Source: Enterobacter sp. R4-368
GTDB lineage: Bacteria; Pseudomonadota; Gammaproteobacteria; Enterobacterales; Enterobacteriaceae
DNA: 64,000 bases
Assembly (NCBI RefSeq): GCF_000410515.1
Contig: NC_021500.1
Span: 3,348,001 to 3,412,000, forward strand
Reading direction: 5' to 3'
The notes under the pieces were generated by a model. The model saw only the letters and a list, made by a program, of their open reading frames with translations. It did no database searches and had not been told where the DNA came from. Positions 28,600 to 35,914 of this stretch are shown piece by piece. The first letter of the stretch is position 1, and each line of letters begins with the position of its first letter. The position numbers and the translations under genes are program-made.

Positions 28600-30153
28600 A
28601 TGCGCGCGGCAAAGAACCCCACAGAGAAAGTGATGAGCGAGCTGGAGCTAAGCTGGCTGGACGCCAGCGACAACGCTGCGCGTACCCGCCTGTTTATCTG
28701 GCGCGTTCCGGCGGGCGGCGAATCGCTGCTGGATGCCTTTATCGCCCTGCAGCAGCACGCGGAAGGCCGCACACTGCCGGATCTGTTTCTTGGGCTGAAT
28801 ACCCCCTTCGAAACCGGTTATGGCTACAGCGACGCGCTGGGGCGGGAGTTTGTCGAGCAGTACGAAGCCACGGAAAATGCCGCCGCCTGGAACGCGGAAC
28901 CCTGGCTGCCCTGTTACTCCCCGGCGCAACTGAACTGCTTATTACAGAGTTTCGCACAGGCTTTTGCAGACGATCTCCGTTACCTGGTACTGGTGCTTAA
29001 ACCCGCCAGTGTCAGCGACGAAAGCGCCCTGGCGCGTTGGTTGACAGGCTGGCTGGAGCAGGATGCGAGTGCCCCGCGTGTGCTGTTGATTGATACGCTG
29101 GAACAACCGATCTGGCAGCCGTTATATGAGGCGCATCCGCACGGGGTGCAGTTGATTGTCGATGAAGTCGATGGCATGCGGGTGATGCACCAGACCGCGC
29201 AGCAGCAGACGGATACCGATGCCGACCGGTTGCTGTTTCGCCGCTACCTTGCTGACGCGATGCTGCTGCTTGAAAAAGGCAGTGCCGCACAAGTCGCCGC
29301 ACGCGGCGAGCTGGCGCTGGGCATTGCGCAGCGGCGCGGCTGGACGGATCAACAAGCGATGATGCACAACCTGATGGCCGGTGGCTGGCTAAAAGGCGGC
29401 GACCATGCGCAGGCCGTCACCCACTACCGGCAGGCACAAACCCTCTCTGGTGATATTCCTGATCCGGCGCTGAAAGGGCAGTTACGCACGCAAAGTACCT
29501 TCGGTGAAGCGGGCGCCTGGTTTGCGAAAAAAGATCACCTGCAAGCGGCGAAAGGCTATCGCCAGGCGGCGCTGGAAGCGCAGGCCATTCCCCATCCGGT
29601 ATTTGAGATGGAAGGCTGGCGGATGTCCGGGTTTTGCCTCTGGCTTGCCGGTCACCGACCGACGGCGATGGAGGAGTACGCGCGCGCCGTACAGGCGGCG
29701 GAAAGCGTGCCGCTGCCTGAACGCAGCCAGACCACGTTGCCGCTGGTGTTTCAGGATTTACTCCGTATGCACGATAAGCGTCGCACCGAAGCGCTCGAAG
29801 CCTGCGCCGCGCGCTGGCAACGTGAAAAACAGCGGCTAATTCAGCAGGCGGAAGCGGCGCTGCCTAGTGAGCCGACCGTCGCGCAGGTTAAGCAGACTGA
29901 AAGCCGCTTGCAGTTACAACTTGAGGCCATGTTTACCGTGATCCGCGAGGAGCGGGAAAATCTGATCCGTCGCGGCGATGACAGTTTTCGCCGCGTTATC
30001 CGGCTGGCGCGGGAGAAATTACACCCGCACTGGAACGGCCTGCCGGAGATCGCTCACCCCTTTGATGCGCCCCCTGGCGAGTGGCAAAACCTGCCCGACT
30101 GGGGCAACCATGACGCATCGTTATCTGATACTGCAGGAAGCAACCCGCTATGA
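28600..30153 (+). CDS. TPR-containing T6SS-associated protein (probable Rhs/VgrG adaptor)
   Basis: The 517-residue protein begins 12 bp after vgrG behind AAGGA. It has no signal peptide. The N-terminal part (1-200) is acidic and globular, with a segment like the DUF4123-type adaptors (LVLVLKP, LLIDTLEQP). Residues about 215-400 contain helical TPR-like repeats (ARGELALGIAQRRGW, GDHAQAVTHYRQAQTLS, KKDHLQAAKGYRQAALEA). A charged coiled-coil stretch follows (420-480). Its place between vgrG and rhs suggests it helps load the Rhs effector on the spike. Domain naming is tentative. Confidence 0.7.
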   Translation: MRAAKNPTEKVMSELELSWLDASDNAARTRLFIWRVPAGGESLLDAFIALQQHAEGRTLPDLFLGLNTPFETGYGYSDALGREFVEQYEATENAAAWNAEPWLPCYSPAQLNCLLQSFAQAFADDLRYLVLVLKPASVSDESALARWLTGWLEQDASAPRVLLIDTLEQPIWQPLYEAHPHGVQLIVDEVDGMRVMHQTAQQQTDTDADRLLFRRYLADAMLLLEKGSAAQVAARGELALGIAQRRGWTDQQAMMHNLMAGGWLKGGDHAQAVTHYRQAQTLSGDIPDPALKGQLRTQSTFGEAGAWFAKKDHLQAAKGYRQAALEAQAIPHPVFEMEGWRMSGFCLWLAGHRPTAMEEYARAVQAAESVPLPERSQTTLPLVFQDLLRMHDKRRTEALEACAARWQREKQRLIQQAEAALPSEPTVAQVKQTESRLQLQLEAMFTVIREERENLIRRGDDSFRRVIRLAREKLHPHWNGLPEIAHPFDAPPGEWQNLPDWGNHDASLSDTAGSNPL

Positions 30154-30278
30154 AAAATCGCATCATTATTATTGTTGTCGTCACGCTGCTCGCGCTGCTG
30201 TTTTTAAGCCTTTCCGATAGCGAGCTGGCGACAGAGGTTCGAACGTTCTTACGCGCGTTACTGCGCGCCATGTTCTGA
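30150..30278 (+). CDS. 42-residue single-pass membrane microprotein in the T6SS cargo operon
   Basis: The ATG at 30150 overlaps the stop of the TPR gene (ATGA), and the TGA ends 10 bp before the rhs start. The product MKNRIIIIVVVTLLALLFLS continues to SDSELATEVRTFLRALLRAMF: one hydrophobic helix (about 4-20) and an amphipathic C-terminal helix. Four-base coupling and tight packing argue for a real gene. I do not recognise its family. A role in Rhs loading, inner-membrane anchoring or self-protection is speculation. Confidence 0.6.
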   Translation: MKNRIIIIVVVTLLALLFLSLSDSELATEVRTFLRALLRAMF

Positions 30279-30288
30279 GGCCAGACTT

Positions 30289-33200
30289 ATGCATTCCGGC
30301 GCGCACTTCGATCCGCAGCTCGGGCTGGATATTCATACCTACCCGTGGCCGTTGCCAACGCCGCATATCGGCATTGTTTTTGACGTGTTCGATTACCTGC
30401 CGCTGATTGGCACCACGGTGCACGTCAACAGCATTAAGCGTGCGAGTGCAGGAACGGGCGGCATCGCCGTGCATATTCCGGTCGGCGGCGTATGGGTGCC
30501 GCCGCTACGCGCGCCGGGCGGGCCGCAGATTGAAGACGAGCTGTTTATGGGCAGCAAAACCGTCTCGGTGGACGGCGAGCCGTTCTCGCGCATCGGCATG
30601 CCGGTGTTGAGCTGCAACATTATTGGTCTGGTGCCGCCGTTTCGCCTCAAGCGCGCCACCAAGCCAAAACCGCTCTCTCTCACGCTCCCGCTCACCTTTA
30701 ACCTCGCCATTCCCAATAACGTGGTAGTGGGCGGCCCGCCGACCATCAACCTGATGGCGTTGCTGATGCGCGCCGGGTTAAGCGGGCTGGGTAAAGGCTT
30801 CAAGAAACTGAAGAAAACGCCGCAGTGGCGGCTGTTTATGCGCCGCTTTCGTAAGCTGCGGCAAAAGCTGTTTCGCAATATGGACTCCGGCTTCCTCAAG
30901 TGCCGCGTGTTGCGCGCCGAACCGGTGGATATTCGCGACGGCAGCGTCAGCCTGGAACAGCAGGATTTCCTGTTAGCGGGTCGTCTGCCGCTGGCGTGGG
31001 CGCGGACCTATTCGTCGGCGGATATTGAGGTCGAAGGGGTGTGCGGCTTTGGCTGGTCAACCCCGGCAGATATCCGCCTCGATGTGCTGGCAGAAGAGGG
31101 CGTCGCGCTGCTGACGCAGCCGGAAGGGATGACATTATTTGCTGCGTTGCCGCAAAGCGACGGACGCGAACATGCCATTCACGGTTTGCCGGAGGGCAGC
31201 CGCCTGTGGCGGGAAACCTGTGATGGCGAGGTGGTGTGGCGGGTGGACCAGGAAAGCGGCCCGCTGCTGCACTTTAGCGGCAAACAGGGCGCCCTGCCGA
31301 TTTCCGATATTGTCGATCGTAGCGGTAATGGCTGGAAATTCGAGCGTGATGAGGGCGAGTTACGGAAAATTCGCGAGTACACCCACGCGGGGATGACCGG
31401 GCGCGAAATCCTCGTCACACAGGAGCGAAACCGTCTGCATTCTCTGCGTCTGCATAATGCGCTGGATGGAGAGATAACGCCGCTTACCCGCTACGAATAT
31501 GACACCCACGGCCAGTTGAGCGCAGAGATCGATGCGCTGTCGCATCCGCGCCGTTTTGCGTATCAGCAGCGTCGTATGGTCAGCCATGTTGATCGCAACG
31601 GGCAGGGGTTTCACTACCAGTACAACGAGGCCTGGCAGGTTATCCACGCCTGGGGTGATGGCGGGGTGTGGGATTATCACTTTGCGTACCACGCGCTGCT
31701 CAACGAAGTGGAAGTGACCGACTCGCAGGGTGCTGTTTCGCGTATCACCTTTGATGAAAATGGCCTGCCCGTCTCGGAAATCGATCCGTTGGGTGGCAAC
31801 ACCGTGTTCCGCTATGACGATTTTGGCCGCACGGTGGAAGTGACAGAGCCGGACGGCAGCACGCACCGCTGGGAGTATGACGAACAGGGGCGCATGACTG
31901 TTGAACAGATGCCCGATGGTTGCGTGATTCAGGCGGTTTATGACGATGACGGGCAATTACTGGCGCTTACCGATGAGAAAGGCGCGGTCTGGCGCTCGGA
32001 ATACAGTGAGGCCGGTAATCTTACCCGCGAAATCGATCCCACCGGCGTCACCACAAGTTATCAGTACGACGCGTTTGGGCAGCTTTGTGCGGCGCATGTG
32101 CCCGGTGTTTCGCCCACGCGCTACCAGTATGATCGTTATGGCTTTCCGCAGCGGATTGAACAGGCTGGCGCGGGCGCGATACAGCTTCGCCACGCGGTCC
32201 GTGGAACGCTGCTGGAGCGTATTGACGAAAGCGGGGGGGTAACCCGTTTTCACTGGGACAGCAAAGACCGTCTGGTGGCAACCACCGATCCGGCAGGCGG
32301 GGAAATACGTGTTGTCTACGATCGAGAAGATGACCCGGTAAGTTACACCGATGAGCAGGGGCGCACTACGCAGCTTCGCTATAACGGCAGCGGCATGCTG
32401 ACGGCCTGCGAAACCCCGGACGGCGCGACGCTGAGCTTTCTCTATGATGCGGAAGATCGCCTGGTGACGGTGGTGAATCAAAATGGCCAACGCTGGCAAC
32501 TGACGCGCGATGCGCTCGGGCGGGTGACACAAGAGCATGATTATTGGGGGCAGGTGACGCGTTACGGTTGGGATAAGGCCAGCCGGTTGATAAGTCGTGA
32601 AGATCCGCTGGGTCGCGAAGTGCGCTACGGCTATGACAAAAGGGGACGGCTGACGGAGCGGCGCAGCGGCGACACGTTACAGGTTAAATACCATTACGAT
32701 CCCTGCGGACGGATGGTGCTGTGTGAAAACCCGTGGCGGCGGCTGAGCTGGCGCTATGACGATGCCGGGCGTGTCCTGCTGGAAGAGCAGGACGGTTTTC
32801 AACTGCGCTACGGTTACAACGAACGCGGTGTGTTGATCACACGCGAAAGCGACAGTGGTCACCAGGTGCATTATCACCTCGATGAGCATGAACGGCTCAG
32901 CCAGATACAGCTTAACGACGATGCGCCTATTCTGTTCACCTACGACGAGGCCGGGCGATGCGTGAGCGAACAGCTCTCCGCCGATGTCCTGCGTACCTTT
33001 ACTTTCGACAGACTGGGGCGGCTCAGTACCCAGCAGGTGCTGCAACACGATTTACCATTGTTTACCAGCGGGTTTGCTTACGATCGTGCCGGGAATCTGA
33101 CGTTACGGGAAGATAGCCTGTGGGGCAGCGATCGCTACAGCTACGATCCGGTGGGACGGTTGACGGCGCATATCGCACCGGATGGCGCACTGCGACAATT

Positions 33201-34431
33201 TGTGCAGGATGCCGCCGGTAATCAATTGCAGACGCAAACGCGCGAGGTGAATGACAGCGCGGGCGGTTGGTTTCGCGAAGGCATTCACCACGGCGTGCGC
33301 TATGTGTTTGACCGCGCCGGTGAGCTACGCCAGCGGCGGGATAGCCAGTGCGAAGACGAAAAAGAGGATTTTGTCTGGGATGACAATCGCCAGTTGGTCG
33401 CCGTGCGTAAAGGCGAGAGCCTGGTGCGTTATGGCTATGACGGCCTGGGTCGACGGGTATTCAAGCAGACGGCGAGCGAAACCCGCTGGTTTTACTGGCA
33501 GGATGATGTGCTGGCGGGTGAAACGGTCACCAGGTTACAGGAACCGCTGGCCGCGCTGAGTATTTTCGATACCGGCGGCAGGTTAAAACGGCAGAAAGCG
33601 CAGGCTAACCTGTTCAGTGAGATGCGGGAATATATCTACTACCCGGATAGTTTCTGGCCGCTGGCGTTACTGACGCAAGAAGAGGGTGAAAAGCAGAGCT
33701 GGCACTACCACTGCGATCCCAACGGTGCGCCGGTAAGATTGACCTCGCCACAGGGAGAGATTGTCTGGTCGGAGAAAAGCGGCATCTGGGGCGAGAAAGG
33801 AGAGGTTTACGCCAGCCGCATCGACAATCCGCTGCGTTTTCAGGGGCAGTATTACGACGCGGAAACCGGGCTGCACTATAACCGCTATCGCTATTATGAC
33901 CCGAACATTGCGGCCTATATCAGCCAGGATCCGGTGGGGATGGTGGCGGGGGTTAGCGTATACCAATATGCGCCAAATCCACTGGCATGGAGCGATCCGC
34001 TCGGCTTGCAGCGCTGCCTGGGGCTGCCGTCTACGCGCCCGCCCGGTGGCTCGAAGAAGAAGTACAACCGCGCCAAAGGGCAAGGGTTATATATTCTGCA
34101 CGAGAATGGCAAAATCCGTTATGTTGGGCGCGGTGATGCACCTACCCGTTTAAACGCCCATGCGAAAACGCCGGGTAAATCGCATCTGGAACAGCTGATC
34201 ATTTTTGACAACAACTTAACCAAAGCTGAAGCTAAATTTCTGGAAGAAAAACTTATTGGTATGCATGGTGGTGCTAAGTCAATGAATCCATTAACGAATT
34301 TATTGAATGATATCCGTTCTTACCGCCCCGGAAATAAAAACGCACCCACCTATAAAATCGCTGGCGATAGCTCAGCATGGGGTAAAGAAATCTTACAAGA
34401 CGCGCTGTCTATCATAAGGGGTAGCATATGA
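30289..34431 (+). CDS. PAAR-like Rhs protein with C-terminal GIY-YIG nuclease toxin
   Basis: The 1380-residue polymorphic toxin has a PAAR-like N-terminus (about 1-150; PVGGVWVPP, GSKTVSVDGEP), an Rhs cage with many YD repeats (about 210-1180; for example YEYDTHGQLSAE, YGYDKRGRLTER), and the core end ISQDPVGMVAG to SDPLGL at 1235-1240. The variable tail (1241-1380) shows a GIY-YIG pattern: GLYIL (1266-1270), RYVGRG (1277-1282), Arg1287, His1291, candidate catalytic Glu1314/Glu1319 in AEAKFLEEKL, and Asn1337. It is therefore a predicted DNase. The stop overlaps the immunity gene by 4 nt. The tail is also less GC-rich than the core, as expected for a swapped toxin module. Confidence 0.9.
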   Translation: MHSGAHFDPQLGLDIHTYPWPLPTPHIGIVFDVFDYLPLIGTTVHVNSIKRASAGTGGIAVHIPVGGVWVPPLRAPGGPQIEDELFMGSKTVSVDGEPFSRIGMPVLSCNIIGLVPPFRLKRATKPKPLSLTLPLTFNLAIPNNVVVGGPPTINLMALLMRAGLSGLGKGFKKLKKTPQWRLFMRRFRKLRQKLFRNMDSGFLKCRVLRAEPVDIRDGSVSLEQQDFLLAGRLPLAWARTYSSADIEVEGVCGFGWSTPADIRLDVLAEEGVALLTQPEGMTLFAALPQSDGREHAIHGLPEGSRLWRETCDGEVVWRVDQESGPLLHFSGKQGALPISDIVDRSGNGWKFERDEGELRKIREYTHAGMTGREILVTQERNRLHSLRLHNALDGEITPLTRYEYDTHGQLSAEIDALSHPRRFAYQQRRMVSHVDRNGQGFHYQYNEAWQVIHAWGDGGVWDYHFAYHALLNEVEVTDSQGAVSRITFDENGLPVSEIDPLGGNTVFRYDDFGRTVEVTEPDGSTHRWEYDEQGRMTVEQMPDGCVIQAVYDDDGQLLALTDEKGAVWRSEYSEAGNLTREIDPTGVTTSYQYDAFGQLCAAHVPGVSPTRYQYDRYGFPQRIEQAGAGAIQLRHAVRGTLLERIDESGGVTRFHWDSKDRLVATTDPAGGEIRVVYDREDDPVSYTDEQGRTTQLRYNGSGMLTACETPDGATLSFLYDAEDRLVTVVNQNGQRWQLTRDALGRVTQEHDYWGQVTRYGWDKASRLISREDPLGREVRYGYDKRGRLTERRSGDTLQVKYHYDPCGRMVLCENPWRRLSWRYDDAGRVLLEEQDGFQLRYGYNERGVLITRESDSGHQVHYHLDEHERLSQIQLNDDAPILFTYDEAGRCVSEQLSADVLRTFTFDRLGRLSTQQVLQHDLPLFTSGFAYDRAGNLTLREDSLWGSDRYSYDPVGRLTAHIAPDGALRQFVQDAAGNQLQTQTREVNDSAGGWFREGIHHGVRYVFDRAGELRQRRDSQCEDEKEDFVWDDNRQLVAVRKGESLVRYGYDGLGRRVFKQTASETRWFYWQDDVLAGETVTRLQEPLAALSIFDTGGRLKRQKAQANLFSEMREYIYYPDSFWPLALLTQEEGEKQSWHYHCDPNGAPVRLTSPQGEIVWSEKSGIWGEKGEVYASRIDNPLRFQGQYYDAETGLHYNRYRYYDPNIAAYISQDPVGMVAGVSVYQYAPNPLAWSDPLGLQRCLGLPSTRPPGGSKKKYNRAKGQGLYILHENGKIRYVGRGDAPTRLNAHAKTPGKSHLEQLIIFDNNLTKAEAKFLEEKLIGMHGGAKSMNPLTNLLNDIRSYRPGNKNAPTYKIAGDSSAWGKEILQDALSIIRGSI

Positions 34432-34853
34432 GTCAAAAGTACCAGGAAGGTGATATCTTTCTGATCCCAACTGCCGATGGTCGGTTTGCCGTGTGTCAGA
34501 TCGTCTGTGCCTTAAAAGGGCGCTTTAAAAAGGCTTTCGCATTTGGCGTGCTGAGCATTCAGGCTGATAAAACCATTCCGCAACACGATGAGTTTCTGAA
34601 GTTTAAAAACTCAAGAGGCATGACTAATGTGATCTTTGCGGCGGTTGATAGCCTCAAAAGTGGTGAGTGGGAAATCATTGGTCATATCCCGCTGACGGAG
34701 TGGAAAAACGAGCTGAAAATATTCCATAGCGCCGGGCATTTGTACAATGGCGATGAGTACGTCAGAGTGCTTGATAAAAGCGAATACAAGCAATTCAATG
34801 TAATGGGCGTTGCCGGTAACGAGCTGGTACAGCAATATCTGGCGCAACATTGA
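34428..34853 (+). CDS. Predicted immunity protein (Imm26-like) to the Rhs GIY-YIG toxin
   Basis: The 141-residue soluble protein starts MSQKYQEGDIFLIPTADGRFAVCQIV; the pattern of GD, hydrophobic-IP, and DGRFA resembles the Imm26 immunity family. Its ATG overlaps the rhs stop (ATGA), the standard arrangement for a toxin-immunity pair. No signal peptide is visible, consistent with neutralising a nuclease in the cytoplasm. A hairpin terminator follows. Pairing is inferred from position; the family assignment is moderate. Confidence 0.75.
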   Translation: MSQKYQEGDIFLIPTADGRFAVCQIVCALKGRFKKAFAFGVLSIQADKTIPQHDEFLKFKNSRGMTNVIFAAVDSLKSGEWEIIGHIPLTEWKNELKIFHSAGHLYNGDEYVRVLDKSEYKQFNVMGVAGNELVQQYLAQH

Positions 34854-34859
34854 TGCATA

Positions 34860-34901
34860 AAGAAGTGAAGACGTTGCGCTTCACTTCTTGTTAATACTTT
34901 T
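34860..34901 (+). terminator. Intrinsic terminator of the vgrG-rhs-immunity operon
   Basis: AAGAAGTGAAG (34860-34870) pairs with CTTCACTTCTT (34879-34889), followed by GTTAATACTTTT. Confidence 0.8.
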
Positions 34902-35294
34902 ACCTTACCAGGCATGTCTTATATCTACTTATTGATTAAACATTCCCTCCGTGTTTTTTTTCGCGAGTACAGCGCCTTATATTGGTTAAGGCCCATAATT
35001 CTGTTTTTGTATATTGTCGCTAAGGGGAAAATAAAGGGGGTGGTCTGTCGTCGATTTATTATAGGCAAAGTTACAAAATTGGCGGTTATTTATATTAAAA
35101 GCCAGTAATGATTTTAATGAGTTTAAAAAATGACAAGTATTATATATCACCAAAGCGAGTGAGGAATGAGATCGTTTAAACATCAGTAAATTAGCCTGTT
35201 CAATGCTGAGTTCGACCAAAAAAGAAGATTATCGCCTTTTGATTTCTACCCGATAAAAAGCACTCCTTGCACACTTTAAAGGAGAGTAATCAGT

Positions 35295-35435
35295 ATGTTG
35301 CTAAAGAACCCCATTATGGGGAAGAATATATTCCCTTGCAGGCGACTATCTTTCGCAATAACGACTCGCTTTAAAAATATATTTACGCACGAAAAGATCA
35401 TGATAATTCCTGGTTTTATCTTTTTACGTGATTAG
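35295..35435 (+). CDS. Short ORF of 46 residues with a strong ribosome site
   Basis: AAAGGAGAG at 35278-35286 precedes the ATG at 35295. The product MLLKNPIMGKNIFPCRRLSF continues with a basic stretch and ends IIPGFIFLRD. No family is recognised. The ribosome site is the only positive evidence, and a chance ORF in AT-rich DNA is possible. Confidence 0.3.
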   Translation: MLLKNPIMGKNIFPCRRLSFAITTRFKNIFTHEKIMIIPGFIFLRD

Positions 35436-35658
35436 TCTTATTTTTTTTACGATGAACTTATGAATTATCCTAGGTAATTATGCAACGTTAAAATCCACAT
35501 CCGGTTTCTGACGGATTTTTGTTTGATATATCCAGGATAAAGTTCTGAAAGAATATTTTAATTTTATAAAATCTCTTTCGTATCTCTTTGAATTCCCCCC
35601 GTTTATGGCTGTTATTCCGCTTTTAGCCAATGATCAACCTTCGCTGGAGCGATATAAA

Positions 35659-35733
35659 ATGATCTCCTACGCTGTATTTCAACTTCCTTTTATCGGGCTG
35701 CTTATCTGCTCGCATGATGGCGAGGTCATTTAA
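35659..35733 (+). CDS. Possible 24-residue leader peptide upstream of the Tc genes
   Basis: ATG at 35659 with GGAG 10 nt upstream encodes MISYAVFQLPFIGLLICSHD plus GEVI. It ends 40 bp before the intrinsic terminator at 35774-35803, which in turn lies about 110 bp before tcA. The layout resembles a leader ORF plus attenuator, but no runs of a regulatory codon are visible. Confidence 0.3.
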   Translation: MISYAVFQLPFIGLLICSHDGEVI

Positions 35734-35773
35734 CGCTTACTGAATGAAATAGCGGTAATAAACGCGGCTGATC

Positions 35774-35803
35774 CTGTCCAGGAGAGCTGGTGGACAGTTT
35801 TTT
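35774..35803 (+). terminator. Intrinsic terminator/attenuator in the Tc operon leader
   Basis: CTGTCCA (35774-35780) pairs with TGGACAG (35791-35797) around a 10-nt loop, followed by TTTTTT. No full-length plus-strand gene lies just upstream, so it either ends a short leader transcript or attenuates the toxin operon. Confidence 0.7.
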
Positions 35804-35914
35804 GCTGATGGAAACAGGCAACCATGAATAAATGGTGGCCCCGCTACCTGCACGTTAAAAAGCTCTTCTGTCACATACAACCTTCCCTATTTAAAAAAGT
35901 TGAGGGGATACCTT

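Larger units (their letters stand above)
34902..35914. other. 1-kb AT-rich spacer between the Rhs and Tc loci
   Basis: This spacer is clearly more AT-rich than the flanking genes. It holds two short ORFs with plausible ribosome sites (35295-35435 and 35659-35733) and an intrinsic terminator at 35774-35803, listed separately. An ORF at 34914-35108 has no ribosome site. I see no insertion sequence or tRNA. The Tc promoter should lie here. Confidence 0.5.

Noticed and set aside
30289..34431. The upstream Rhs protein as the missing TcC subunit
   Set aside because: It has a PAAR-like T6SS N-terminus, an adjacent vgrG and its own immunity gene, and a terminator and 1-kb spacer separate it from the Tc genes. 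A cross-pairing cannot be excluded but nothing supports it.
26368..34853. A complete type VI secretion system
   Set aside because: Only vgrG and cargo genes are present; no sheath, baseplate, ATPase or membrane-complex genes are in the window.
34914..35108. ORF of 64 codons after the immunity gene terminator
   Set aside because: No ribosome site, AT-rich chance frame, no family features.
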